Under the pieces are notes generated by a model. It ran no database searches. It worked only from the letters and a program-made list of their open reading frames with translations, and was not told where the DNA came from. Shown here piece after piece: positions 32,800 to 42,071 of a stretch of DNA of 56,919 nt. The stretch spans positions 1 through 56,919 of the forward strand of contig JAILHK010000017.1 in the NCBI GenBank assembly GCA_024695815.1, written 5' to 3'. Origin of the DNA: Prevotella sp. (GTDB lineage Bacteria; Bacteroidota; Bacteroidia; Bacteroidales; Bacteroidaceae). The number at the start of each line of letters is the position of its first letter. Within the stretch, counting starts at the first letter, position 1. The translations under genes were made by a program, and so were the position numbers.

Positions 32800-34147
32800 T
32801 GCGTTCGGGATGACGTTTTCTATACGCTTCGATGCGTTCGGCATACGCCCGGTCTTTCTTTCGAGAGAGGTCGGGCGTAAATTTTGTATATTCGGGAATG
32901 GCCTTTCCGTAGTCTTGGATGTGGGTGTTTGCACCCTTCTTAATCACGCAGATGGAGTCGTAGAGCGTGTGCTGGTACACCTCGTAGGCAGCCATGGTTA
33001 GCGTGTCGCCAGAGATGTTCACGGTCTGATAGTAACGGCTAGAGATGCCAAATTTGTCGAAACGGTCGTCAAACTGTATGTAGTAGTTCTTTGGTGAGCA
33101 GTGGCTGACCGTATAGATAGGTGTGGTGGGCTGCCCATCGTCCGTGTGGCGCGTCATTCGTCCGTAGGCATGTTCGTGGCCTTGCAACACAAGGTCCACA
33201 CCATATTCCTCTATGAGGTCGTTGAACATCCAGCGCTGAATCAAGTTATTGTTGCCTTTCAAAGAGAAGAGAGGGTGGTGAAGCACCACAATCTTCCAGC
33301 GGGCGGTGCTGTGCTTGAGCTGTTCTTCCAGCCAGTTGCGCTGGGTGAAGAGGTAAGGAAACTCGCGGTTGCTGTCTAACAAGAAGAACTGGGCGGGACC
33401 GTAGTGAAACGTAAACACTTGATTGTCGCCAACCTTCGAGTCGAGATAGTAAGAGTGGATGAGCGAGAAGCGGCGCTCCAGCGATACGATAACCCCTTTC
33501 AGGTAATCGTGATTGCCCGTGACACACACCAAAGGCAGGTACTGAGCCACGCTGTCTAGGTCGCGAAAGGTCTCTGTCCAGTGCTGGTTGGTGGGACGTT
33601 CCGTCAGGTCTCCGCCACAAACCAGGAACTCACTCCGTGGGTGTCGGTGGAGAGCCTCACGGAGGAAGCGGTTGGCCTCGCCGTAAAGGGTGTCTTGAAC
33701 ATCTCCCACGTAGAGGAACGAGAGGTCGTCGTGCGTCTGTTTGCTGGTAGTGAAATGATACCACTCAGAGACCTTGCCGTCTGTCACTGCCCGATAGGCA
33801 TAGCAGGCGTTGGGTTGCAGGTTGCGCAGTCGGGCCACGTAATAAGCAGCCTTTCCGGCACGAGACTCGAAGACCTCGCCATTGACAGAAATCTGGATGG
33901 TGTCGCCATCGGGCAACTGTGCCAACTCCAGGTGCGACGGGCGTACCATGCTGTCGCCTTGCCAACTCACGTTGCGTGCCCATTCTGTGGAGTCGCCAAA
34001 GGTCAGTAGCACCCAGTGAGGTGTGCTGCTGGCGGTATAAGGCTCTTCGTCAGGGTTGTGGAACCATACGTTCCAACGGCTATAGACCCAAGACCCGAGA
34101 CCCACCAATAGAAGGGTGGCGATGGTCCAGGTTACTTTCCTCTTCAT
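32774..34147 (-). CDS. Membrane-anchored metallophosphoesterase, purple-acid-phosphatase-like
   Basis: About 457 residues from the ATG at 34147. The frame opens at 34201, but the -7 element at 34176-34169 makes the first Met impossible and leaves almost no leader for the ATG at 34162. An uncleaved signal anchor (WTIATLLLVGLGSWVYS) precedes an FN3-like N-terminal domain (QPNACYAYRAVTDGKVSEWYHF). Metal-binding motifs of the calcineurin-like phosphoesterases follow: YVGDVQD (the GD motif), CGGDLTERP, VTGNHDYLKG, then HHPLFS and QGHEHAYGRM. The domain pairing resembles purple acid phosphatases, so it probably hydrolyses phosphomonoesters outside the inner membrane. Its stop lies inside the end of miaB. 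Confidence 0.87.
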   Translation of the reverse strand: MKRKVTWTIATLLLVGLGSWVYSRWNVWFHNPDEEPYTASSTPHWVLLTFGDSTEWARNVSWQGDSMVRPSHLELAQLPDGDTIQISVNGEVFESRAGKAAYYVARLRNLQPNACYAYRAVTDGKVSEWYHFTTSKQTHDDLSFLYVGDVQDTLYGEANRFLREALHRHPRSEFLVCGGDLTERPTNQHWTETFRDLDSVAQYLPLVCVTGNHDYLKGVIVSLERRFSLIHSYYLDSKVGDNQVFTFHYGPAQFFLLDSNREFPYLFTQRNWLEEQLKHSTARWKIVVLHHPLFSLKGNNNLIQRWMFNDLIEEYGVDLVLQGHEHAYGRMTRHTDDGQPTTPIYTVSHCSPKNYYIQFDDRFDKFGISSRYYQTVNISGDTLTMAAYEVYQHTLYDSICVIKKGANTHIQDYGKAIPEYTKFTPDLSRKKDRAYAERIEAYRKRHPERIKGLRPTK

Positions 34148-34168
34148 TCTTTTCTGTTTCATTGGTCG

Positions 34169-34176
34169 CAAAATTA
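34169..34176 (-). promoter_or_regulatory. -7 promoter element for the metallophosphoesterase gene
   Basis: TAATTTTG on the minus strand matches TAnnTTTG and favours a translation start at 34147 over 34162 or 34201. Confidence 0.6.
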
Positions 34177-34219
34177 CTACTTTTTCTTTGAAAAGTGCCA
34201 TATTATATCCACTTTTTTG

Positions 34220-34227
34220 TAACTTTG
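34220..34227 (+). promoter_or_regulatory. -7 promoter element for the first LtaS-like gene
   Basis: TAACTTTG matches TAnnTTTG and lies 24 bases before the ATG at 34252. The open frame extends upstream of it, but those codons lie before the transcription start. Between the two divergent elements a 7-bp dyad, AAAAGTG...CACTTTT, spans about 34191-34216. Confidence 0.65.
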
Positions 34228-34251
34228 CACTCGCTTTTAAAGACGAATATT

Positions 34252-36240
34252 ATGAGAAGAACATTCTTTAGATATCCCGTTGTGGGCTTGGTTAGCAATT
34301 TATTTGTCATATTCTTACTGTTCACATTTTGCAGATTGGTTTTCTTGTTGGTAAACTGGTCGCTTTATGCTGATACAATGACGTGGGGCCATGCTGCCAG
34401 TCTTTTTGCTGCGGGTCTCATCTTTGATACCACTGCCATTCTTTATACCAATGCGTTGGTTATCTTGCTGATGCTGTTTCCCTTGCATTGGAAAGAGCGG
34501 AAAGGATATTACCAAGTGGTGAAATGGGTTTACGTGGTTTGCAACTCTGTGGCCATATGGGCAAACCTGTGCGACTGCGTCTATTTCCCATATACAGGAA
34601 AGCGAACCACCACCTCTGTATTCTACGAGTTTAGTCATGAGGGTGTGGGCGGAATGACAAAGATTATGGGCGAACAGTTCTTGGCAAACTGGTATCTGGT
34701 ATTGTTGGCCTTTGCCCTGTCGTGGCTGTTGTGGAAGGTGTTCCGTCCGCAGCGGGTGTCGGCAGTGAAAGCGTCGTGGCGCTATTACGTCACCCAGACC
34801 GTGATACTCGTGGCAGCTGTTCCGCTGGTCATTGCCGGTATGCGCGGAGGCTTCTCGCATGCTGTGCGCCCTATCACCATCAGCAATGCCAATCAGTTTG
34901 TGGATCGTCCGGCAGAGACAGGTATTGTACTGAACACACCTTTCAGCATCTACCGTACGCTCAGCAAGAAACCCCTTGTGACTCCCAGTTATATGAGCGA
35001 GGAAGAGGCGCTGTCTTTCTATACGCCCATCCATGTGCCCAACGACTCGGTGGCCTTTCAGCCCAAGAATGTGGTGGTGCTTATACTCGAGAGCTGGGGC
35101 AAACAGCACATGGGCTACTACAACCAGACCTTGCGTGGCGGTGCTTACAAGGGCTTTACTCCTTTTGTAGATTCGCTGATTGCTCATGGCGCTATCACTT
35201 GGAGATATTCTTATTCGAATGGTCGAAAGAGTATCGAAGGAATGCCTTCCACGCTGTCGTCGCTGCCAAACTACGTAGAGCCGTTGTTCCTGACGCCTGC
35301 CTCCCTGAACCATATGTCAGGTCTGGCGCGTGAGTTGGGCGAGAAGAAAGGTTATACCACCGCCTTCTTCCACGGTGCTCAGAACAACTCGATGGGCTTC
35401 CAGGCTTTTGCCCGTGCCACCGGTTTCCAGCGCTATTATGGCAGGACAGAGTATAACGAGGATCCGCATTTCAATGGCGATAAAGACTTTGATGGCACCT
35501 GGGCTATTTGGGATGAAGAGTTTATGCAGTTCTATGTCGCTCAGATGAACAAGATGAAGCAACCCTTTATGACTGCTTTGTTCTCGGCAACCTCGCATAC
35601 GCCTTTCAACCTGCCCGCACGCTACAAGAACGTGTTCCCTAAAGGCGAGATTCCCCTGCAAGAGTGTGTGGCATATACAGACCATGCCTTGAAACAGTTC
35701 TTCAAGGAAGCCAGCAAACAGCCTTGGTTCAAGAATACCCTCTTTGTGTTGACGGCAGACCATAGCAGTTCGCCCATAGACCCCTTCTACAAGACAACAT
35801 TAGGACTGTTCAACGTGCCTATCATCCTGTATGCGCCAGGCGACGAGTCGTTGTGTGGCTATGACACCCAACGTGTGGTGGAACAGATAGACATCATGCC
35901 TACGGTGCTGGCTTATCTTCATTACGACCAGCCTTATCTGGCCTTTGGAAAAGATATGCTGCATACGCCAGCAGAAGAGACACATGCCCTGCACTGGGTG
36001 CCAGAGAGCAATGGCTATGAGTTTGTGAAAGGTCCATACGTGCTGGAGTTCGACGGACAAGAAGTGACGGCAGCTTACCGTTATCGCACCGACTCAGTCT
36101 TTAGTAAGAACATACTCAAGGAGGTGCCTGCCGACACGCTGCAGCACATGACCAGTCAGATGAAATCCATTATCCAGCAGTACATGTATCGTATGAATAA
36201 CGATAAGTTGGTGATAGCTCCATCTGCGAAACATCAATAG
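34252..36240 (+). CDS. LtaS-like membrane phosphotransferase/sulfatase-fold protein
   Basis: About 662 residues. Five hydrophobic helices fill the first 220 residues, followed by an extracytoplasmic sulfatase-fold domain. Catalytic positions of LtaS-type enzymes can be matched: VLILESWGK near 273-281 (metal Glu), GRKSIEGMPS near 323 (the Thr nucleophile of LtaS is Ser here), and LTADHSSSPIDP near 499 (metal Asp-His). Enzymes of this family transfer phosphoglycerol or phosphoethanolamine from a lipid to a surface glycan. In a Gram-negative it may modify LPS, a lipoglycan or an osmoregulated glucan. It precedes an MsbA-like exporter gene, which has its own promoter, and a second LtaS-like gene. 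The donor and acceptor cannot be inferred. Confidence 0.85.
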   Translation: MRRTFFRYPVVGLVSNLFVIFLLFTFCRLVFLLVNWSLYADTMTWGHAASLFAAGLIFDTTAILYTNALVILLMLFPLHWKERKGYYQVVKWVYVVCNSVAIWANLCDCVYFPYTGKRTTTSVFYEFSHEGVGGMTKIMGEQFLANWYLVLLAFALSWLLWKVFRPQRVSAVKASWRYYVTQTVILVAAVPLVIAGMRGGFSHAVRPITISNANQFVDRPAETGIVLNTPFSIYRTLSKKPLVTPSYMSEEEALSFYTPIHVPNDSVAFQPKNVVVLILESWGKQHMGYYNQTLRGGAYKGFTPFVDSLIAHGAITWRYSYSNGRKSIEGMPSTLSSLPNYVEPLFLTPASLNHMSGLARELGEKKGYTTAFFHGAQNNSMGFQAFARATGFQRYYGRTEYNEDPHFNGDKDFDGTWAIWDEEFMQFYVAQMNKMKQPFMTALFSATSHTPFNLPARYKNVFPKGEIPLQECVAYTDHALKQFFKEASKQPWFKNTLFVLTADHSSSPIDPFYKTTLGLFNVPIILYAPGDESLCGYDTQRVVEQIDIMPTVLAYLHYDQPYLAFGKDMLHTPAEETHALHWVPESNGYEFVKGPYVLEFDGQEVTAAYRYRTDSVFSKNILKEVPADTLQHMTSQMKSIIQQYMYRMNNDKLVIAPSAKHQ

Positions 36241-36298
36241 GATAGGGCGTTTTCCTAATTTTACACGTTATCGTACCTGTTATTCGGATTAATATTCG

Positions 36299-36306
36299 TA
36301 TCTTTG
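36299..36306 (+). promoter_or_regulatory. -7 promoter element for the envelope operon
   Basis: TATCTTTG matches TAnnTTTG, 29 bases before the ABC exporter ATG. It probably drives the long run of overlapping genes to 45707. Confidence 0.65.
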
Positions 36307-36335
36307 CAAACAAATAATATAATTAGAAAAAGAAG

Positions 36336-38165
36336 ATGAAAGAATTCCTGCAAGTATTACGTAGGTTTGTTCCTCCATATAATCGATATCTTGCTGCGTC
36401 GGTATTTTTCAATATCATGTCGGCCGTTCTCAATATATTCTCGTTTGCGGCACTGATTCCCATCTTGCAAATCCTGTTCCAGACAGGTGAGGCCGATGCT
36501 GCGAGTGGCTATATGGCGTGGGATTGGAGCGATGTACAGACCGTACTGATGAACAATCTGAATTATTTTGTGAATTGCCTGATTCGCGATTACGGTCAGA
36601 CCACCACACTGTTGTTTATCGGTCTTTTCCTGGCCGTCACCACGTTGTTGAAAACGGGCGCCTATTTCCTCACGTCGGCATGTATCGTACCTATCCGTAC
36701 CGGTGTGGTACGCGACATCCGCAATCAGCTCTATCAAAAGATTACCTCTCTGCCTCTCGGCTTCTTCTCCGAAGAGCGCAAAGGTGATATCATTGCTCGC
36801 ATGAGTGGTGATGTGCAGGAAGTAGAGAGCTCTATCATGTCTTCACTCGACATGCTGTTTAAGAATCCCGTGCTGATTATCGCCTATTTCTGCACCATGC
36901 TGTTCGTGTCATGGCAGTTGACCCTGTTCACCCTGGTGATTGTTCCTGTGATGGGCTGGGTGATGGGTGTCGTTGGCAGAAAGCTGAAGCGCAAGAGTAT
37001 CGAGGCCCAGGCCCTGTGGAGCGATACGATGAGTCAGGTAGAAGAGACCTTAGGTGGTCTGCGCATCATCAAGGCCTTCTGTGCCGAAGATAAGATGAAC
37101 CAGCGTTTCGACCGCATCAATTCGCAGTACCGCGACAATCTGATGCGTGTCAACATCCGTCAGTCGTCTGCCCATCCTATGAGTGAGTTCCTGGGCACCG
37201 TGATGATTGTTATCGTGCTTTGGTTTGGTGGCATCCTGGTGCTCAACAACCAAACCATCACTGGTCCTACGTTCATCTACTACATGGTCATCCTCTATTC
37301 AATCATCAACCCGTTGAAGGAGTTCTCCAAGGCAGGCTATAATATCCCCAAAGGTCTGGCTTCCATGGAGCGTATTGATAAGATCTTGATGGCAGAGAAC
37401 ACCATCGTAGAACCTAAGAACCCCAAGCATATCACGTCGTTTGAACACGAGATAGAGTTCCGCAACGTGTCGTTTAAGTATGCCGACCAGTGGGTACTGA
37501 GAAATATTAACCTCGTTATTCCGAAGGGCAAAACCATTGCACTAGTAGGACAGAGCGGTGGTGGCAAGTCCACGTTGGTCGATTTGATTCCCCGTTACTA
37601 TGATGTGCAGGAAGGTGAGGTGCTGATTGATGGCATCAACGTTAAAGATCTTGGTATTCACGACCTGAGACAGCTGATAGGTAATGTCAACCAAGAGGCC
37701 ATTCTCTTCAACGACACTTTCCGCAACAACATCTCGTTTGGTGTTGACAATGCCACCGATGAACAGATTGCCGAGGCCGCTAAGATTGCCAATGCCTATG
37801 AGTTTATCACGCAGAGCGAGAATGGCTTTGACACGAATATCGGTGACCGTGGCGGACGCTTGTCTGGTGGACAGCGCCAGCGTGTCAGCATTGCCCGCGC
37901 CATTCTGAAGAATCCCCCCGTCTTGATTCTCGACGAGGCTACCTCTGCTCTCGATACAGAGAGCGAGCGTTTGGTGCAGGATGCCTTAGAGCGACTGATG
38001 AAAACACGCACAACGGTGGCTATCGCTCACCGCCTGTCAACCATTAAGAATGCCGATGAGATTTGTGTGCTCCACGAAGGACGTATCGTAGAACGCGGTA
38101 CACACGATGAGCTTCTTAATATGGATGGCTATTATAAGAAACTGAATGATATGCAATCGCTGTGA
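36336..38165 (+). CDS. MsbA-like lipid/glycan ABC exporter (fused permease-ATPase)
   Basis: 609 residues, half-transporter layout: six membrane helices in the first 330 residues and an ATPase domain after 375. Walker A is VGQSGGGKSTLVDLI at about 405-419, the signature is RLSGGQRQRVSIARA, Walker B is PVLILDEATSALD, and the switch His lies in TVAIAHRLSTIKN. It fits MsbA-type flippases of lipid A-core or lipid-linked glycans. The position at the head of an operon with LpxL-like acyltransferase, glycosyltransferases and LtaS-like enzymes supports export of a glycolipid. The downstream gene starts at a GTG overlapping its stop (GTGA). Confidence 0.92.
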   Translation: MKEFLQVLRRFVPPYNRYLAASVFFNIMSAVLNIFSFAALIPILQILFQTGEADAASGYMAWDWSDVQTVLMNNLNYFVNCLIRDYGQTTTLLFIGLFLAVTTLLKTGAYFLTSACIVPIRTGVVRDIRNQLYQKITSLPLGFFSEERKGDIIARMSGDVQEVESSIMSSLDMLFKNPVLIIAYFCTMLFVSWQLTLFTLVIVPVMGWVMGVVGRKLKRKSIEAQALWSDTMSQVEETLGGLRIIKAFCAEDKMNQRFDRINSQYRDNLMRVNIRQSSAHPMSEFLGTVMIVIVLWFGGILVLNNQTITGPTFIYYMVILYSIINPLKEFSKAGYNIPKGLASMERIDKILMAENTIVEPKNPKHITSFEHEIEFRNVSFKYADQWVLRNINLVIPKGKTIALVGQSGGGKSTLVDLIPRYYDVQEGEVLIDGINVKDLGIHDLRQLIGNVNQEAILFNDTFRNNISFGVDNATDEQIAEAAKIANAYEFITQSENGFDTNIGDRGGRLSGGQRQRVSIARAILKNPPVLILDEATSALDTESERLVQDALERLMKTRTTVAIAHRLSTIKNADEICVLHEGRIVERGTHDELLNMDGYYKKLNDMQSL

Positions 38166-39961
38166 AAAATAGACTGAGATATCTGTGCGGATACTATCTT
38201 ACAACACTTTTCGTATTCTTTGTTGCTAAGATGGTCTTTATGCTTTGCAATGGCGCAGGGCACGATGTTCATGTTGTCGATTACTTCGCCGTTGTCTGGC
38301 ATGGCTTGACGCTGGATGCCTCTACGGCACTCTATTTTCTCATCGTTCCCTATCTCTTATCCATGATATCCATTTGGCACATTCTGCCCAAATGGCTTTT
38401 CCGTGTTTATAGTGGTATTGTTGCGTTGGCATTCTCCTTGGCATTCGTAGCAGACACGAGCTTGTATCCGTTTTGGAATTTCAAGCTCGATGCCGTATGC
38501 CTGACCTATCTCTCAACACCCACCGAAGCGATGGCGAGCGTGTCTGTTGGTTATCTGGTGTGGCGTTTCCTCTTGTTGGTCGTCACGGCCATCATCATTT
38601 ATTGCCTTTATGACAGAATAGCCAAACAACCAACAAAGGTCATCAAGAAAGGCCGTCTTGAGAAAACCATCTTCTCTTTGTTGCTGATACCCGTCATGGT
38701 GATAGGCATCCGTGGCGGCGTCAGAGAGTCAACCACCAATATCGGTCAGGTTTATTATTCCGAGAATCAGTTTCTGAACCATTCGGCCGTCAACCCCGTA
38801 TTCAGCTTCCTCTACTCCTTGAGCCATCAGCTCGACGACCTGTCGCAATACACCTTTTTCGATGAGGCGCAGTGCCAGCAGTTGGTTCAGGATGTCTATA
38901 CCACCGAGAGCGTGTTGACAGATACCCTGCTTAACACCACACGTCCCCATGTTGTGGTCATCTTGATGGAGAGCGCCAGCGAGCTGTTTGCCGACGCGAT
39001 GCCCCATCTGCAGCAACTCAAAAACGAGGGCATCTATTTCGAGCGTTGCTATGGCAACAGTTGGCGCACAGATCGTGGCACGGTCTGCGCCTTGAGTGGC
39101 TATCCCTCTTTCCCCTCGTTCTCGGTGATGAAGATTCCCGAGAAGAGTCGCACGCTTCCCAGCATCGCACGTACGCTGAAGGTCGAGGGCTACGCCACCA
39201 GTTACCTCTATGGTGGAGACATAAACTTTACCAACATGCGTTCTTATCTGATCTCTACCGGATGGGATAAGATCACCAGCATGGACGACTATTCCCGTGA
39301 GCAACAGAACACGTCTCAGTGGGGCGTGCAAGACGAGATTACCTTCGAGACCCTTTATTCGCAAATCACCTCCACGCCAGATCATGCACAGCCACATCTT
39401 TGGGGCTATAGCACGTTGAGTAGTCATGAGCCGTGGGATGTACCTACGAAGGTGTTAGACGATGAGGTCAAGAATGCCTTCCATTATTTGGATGCCTGCC
39501 TGTTCCAGTTCGTTGAGAAGCTGAAACGTACCCCCCAGTGGGACAACCTTCTGATTGTGCTGGTCGCAGATCATGGCATCAACTATCAGCAGGTCACCCC
39601 GTCAACGCCTCTTCAGAAGAACCACATCCCCTTGCTATGGCTGGGCGGTGCCGTGAAAGAAGCCCGTCGCGTAAAGACACTCTGTAATCAGAGCGATCTG
39701 TCTGCCACCTTGTTAGGACAACTGCAACTGTCACATGCCGACTATCCTTTCAGTCGCGATGTGCTGTCAGCCACCTATCAGCATCCCACTGCTGTTCATA
39801 ACTTCAATAATGCCCAGTGGCTCTATGATGCTTCGGGCGAGATACTGTACGATTTCGATGCCGAACGTGCTCTCATCAGTAACAGCACCGATGCTGCCCA
39901 TCTTCTCAATGTGAACAAGGCCATCTTGCAAACCACCTCCAAAGACCTGATAAGCCGATGA
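38162..39961 (+). CDS. Second LtaS-like membrane phosphotransferase
   Basis: 599 residues from a GTG that overlaps the exporter's stop by 4 bases. Five membrane helices in the first 190 residues, then a sulfatase-fold domain with VVILMESASE near 265 (metal Glu), SWRTDRGTVCALSGYPS near 299-315 (Thr nucleophile in WRTDRGT), and VLVADHGIN near 466 (metal Asp-His). The catalytic set is complete and, unlike the paralogue at 34252, keeps Thr as nucleophile. It probably adds a phospho-alcohol such as phosphoethanolamine or phosphoglycerol to an exported glycolipid. Its overlap with both neighbours implies fixed co-expression with the exporter and the acyltransferase. Confidence 0.85.
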   Translation: MKNRLRYLCGYYLTTLFVFFVAKMVFMLCNGAGHDVHVVDYFAVVWHGLTLDASTALYFLIVPYLLSMISIWHILPKWLFRVYSGIVALAFSLAFVADTSLYPFWNFKLDAVCLTYLSTPTEAMASVSVGYLVWRFLLLVVTAIIIYCLYDRIAKQPTKVIKKGRLEKTIFSLLLIPVMVIGIRGGVRESTTNIGQVYYSENQFLNHSAVNPVFSFLYSLSHQLDDLSQYTFFDEAQCQQLVQDVYTTESVLTDTLLNTTRPHVVVILMESASELFADAMPHLQQLKNEGIYFERCYGNSWRTDRGTVCALSGYPSFPSFSVMKIPEKSRTLPSIARTLKVEGYATSYLYGGDINFTNMRSYLISTGWDKITSMDDYSREQQNTSQWGVQDEITFETLYSQITSTPDHAQPHLWGYSTLSSHEPWDVPTKVLDDEVKNAFHYLDACLFQFVEKLKRTPQWDNLLIVLVADHGINYQQVTPSTPLQKNHIPLLWLGGAVKEARRVKTLCNQSDLSATLLGQLQLSHADYPFSRDVLSATYQHPTAVHNFNNAQWLYDASGEILYDFDAERALISNSTDAAHLLNVNKAILQTTSKDLISR

Positions 39962-40902
39962 AACGATTGTTATATCATATCCTCTATGCCGTTAGCTACG
40001 CCATATCGCTGTTGCCGTTATGGTTTCTCTATGGCGTGTCCGACTGCTTCTTCGTGTTGGTTTACCATCTGATAGGCTATCGCAGGAAGTTGGTACGCCG
40101 ACAGCTCACATCATCATTCCCCGAAAAAGGCGAGGCAGAAATCAAACAGATAGAGCGCCAGTTCTATCATTGGCTTTGCGACTATTTTGTCGAGACCATC
40201 AAGCTGTTGAGCATCAGCAACGAGACACTGCTAAAGCATATCGAGTATCGTGGCGTGGAAGAACTCGAGAAAGCTTTCGACAACGGACAGAACTGTGCTG
40301 CCATCCTTGGCCACTATTGCAATTGGGAGTGGCTCTCTGCCGTAGGCCTGGCATTCCAACGCTATCCCAACGCGGTGATGGGACTCATCTACCATCCGTT
40401 GTACAACGATGCTTTCAATCAGCTCTTCATTGACCTTCGCTCTGCCCACGGTGGTCTTTGTGTGCCCAAGCAAGATATCTTGCGTCATCTCATCACGCTG
40501 AAACGCGAGCAGCGTCGTTCGCTTTTCGGATATATCAGCGACCAAAGTCCTAAATGGGAGAATATGCACCTCTGGGTTGATTTCCTCAACCACGATACCC
40601 CTGTGTTCACAGGCGCCGAACGAATCATGCAGAAGATGAACGATGCCGTGTTCTATGTAGATATGCAGCGTCCGCGCCGTGGACAGTATATCTGCACCTT
40701 CCGTTTGGTGTCAAGCGAAGCAGCCAAAGAAGAAGAGTTCGCTATCACCCGTCGCTTCTATCAGATGCTCGAGGAAAGTATCCGTCGCCAGCCGCCTTTC
40801 TATCTGTGGACCCACAACCGTTGGAAGCGCGGCCGTGAAGAGTTCAATCGGAAATACGACGTGATAGATGGTAGAATCATCCGCAAGGAGGCCTATAAAT
40901 AG
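39958..40902 (+). CDS. LpxL/LpxM-like lipid A acyltransferase
   Basis: 314 residues with one N-terminal membrane anchor. The acyltransferase active site is HX4E: ILGHYCNWEWLS at about 118-129. Other family landmarks are GLIYHPLYNDAFNQLFIDLRSAHGGLCVPK and the later GYISDQSPKWENMHLWVDFLNHDTPVFTGAERI, which match lauroyl/myristoyl acyltransferases of lipid A. It starts within the stop of the LtaS-like gene (ATGA). Late acylation of a lipid A precursor on the inner membrane is the expected role, so the operon links lipid A maturation to glycan genes. Confidence 0.9.
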   Translation: MKRLLYHILYAVSYAISLLPLWFLYGVSDCFFVLVYHLIGYRRKLVRRQLTSSFPEKGEAEIKQIERQFYHWLCDYFVETIKLLSISNETLLKHIEYRGVEELEKAFDNGQNCAAILGHYCNWEWLSAVGLAFQRYPNAVMGLIYHPLYNDAFNQLFIDLRSAHGGLCVPKQDILRHLITLKREQRRSLFGYISDQSPKWENMHLWVDFLNHDTPVFTGAERIMQKMNDAVFYVDMQRPRRGQYICTFRLVSSEAAKEEEFAITRRFYQMLEESIRRQPPFYLWTHNRWKRGREEFNRKYDVIDGRIIRKEAYK

Positions 40903-40917
40903 AAAGGAGGTGGAGGC

Positions 40918-42024
40918 ATGATTAAGTTTCTGGATTTACAGGCTGTCACCCAACTACATGGCACGGAGATACGCGAGGCGGTCAACCGGGTCGTTGAGTC
41001 TGGCTATTATCTGCAGGGCAAGGAAAATGCTCGTTTCGAGTCCGACTATGCCCGCTTTATCGGCACACAGTATTGTGTGGGTTGCGGCAATGGTCTCGAT
41101 GCGCTCATCTGGATCTATCGTGCTTATATCGAGATGGGGGTGATGCAGCCCGGCGATGAAGTCATCGTGCCAGCCAACACCTATATTGCTTCAATCCTCG
41201 CACTGACAGAAAATAATCTGGTGCCCGTCTTGGTCGAGCCGCGTCTCGACACGTTGGAAATAGACGATAGTGCCATCGAAGCACGTATCACACCACGTAC
41301 CCGTTCCGTTCTGTTGGTTCATTTGTATGGGCGCTGTGCCTATACAGAGCAGATAGGACAACTGTGCCAGAAGTATCATTTAAAACTGGTTGAAGACAAT
41401 GCCCAGGCGCATGGTTGCCGCTTTTCCGACGGACGTCGTACGGGCTCTCTTGGCGATGCTGCCGGTCATAGCTTCTATCCGGGTAAGAACCTCGGGGCGT
41501 TGGGCGATGGTGGTGCCGTGACCAGCAACGACCGCCAGCTTGTTGACACCGTCAGGGCGCTTGCCAACTATGGAAGCCAGCGTAAGTATGTCTTTAAATA
41601 TACCGGGCGCAACAGTCGTTTGGATGAGCTCCAGGCCGCTGTTCTTGCCGTCAAGCTGCACTATCTCGACGAAGATAATGCCAGACGGCAGACCATCGCC
41701 GACATCTACAATACCGAGCTTGTCAATCCACTCATCACTCTGCCCGTCGTCATGCCTTCATCGCAGAATGTCTATCACATCTATCCTGTGCTGTGTCAGC
41801 ATAGGGATGCCCTTCAAGAGTATCTGACGCAGCATGATATACAGACACTCATCCATTATCCCATTCCACCACATCAACAAGAGTGCTATCGCCAATGGAA
41901 GCACCTGTCACTGCCTGTCACCGAACAGATTCATCGTCAGGAGCTGAGCCTGCCGATCAGTCCGGTGATGACGCCGGCAGACGCCCGTCGTGTTGTTGAG
42001 GTGGTAAACCGTTTCAGCGTTTAA
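40918..42024 (+). CDS. DegT/DnrJ/EryC1-family sugar aminotransferase
   Basis: 368 residues, PLP-dependent. An AGxGDEVIVPANTYIA-like segment lies near 80-95. VHLYGRCAYTEQIGQLC is followed by LVEDNAQAHGC, and the PLP lysine lies in GHSFYPGKNLGALGDGGAV (about residue 190). Such enzymes transfer an amino group from glutamate to a nucleotide-linked keto-sugar, often to make a 3- or 4-amino-sugar for LPS or capsule. A strong Shine-Dalgarno-like AGAAAGGAGG lies just before the ATG. The partner dehydratase or acyltransferase is not in the window. Confidence 0.92.
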   Translation: MIKFLDLQAVTQLHGTEIREAVNRVVESGYYLQGKENARFESDYARFIGTQYCVGCGNGLDALIWIYRAYIEMGVMQPGDEVIVPANTYIASILALTENNLVPVLVEPRLDTLEIDDSAIEARITPRTRSVLLVHLYGRCAYTEQIGQLCQKYHLKLVEDNAQAHGCRFSDGRRTGSLGDAAGHSFYPGKNLGALGDGGAVTSNDRQLVDTVRALANYGSQRKYVFKYTGRNSRLDELQAAVLAVKLHYLDEDNARRQTIADIYNTELVNPLITLPVVMPSSQNVYHIYPVLCQHRDALQEYLTQHDIQTLIHYPIPPHQQECYRQWKHLSLPVTEQIHRQELSLPISPVMTPADARRVVEVVNRFSV

Positions 42025-42071
42025 GAACCAGTCCCCCGTGTCTGGCAACATCGTGAAAATCAATAAAGCCC

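Noticed and set aside
141..42045. Shared ACCAGTCCCC words at 141 and 42028
   Set aside because: Ten-base match only, with different flanks; likely chance.
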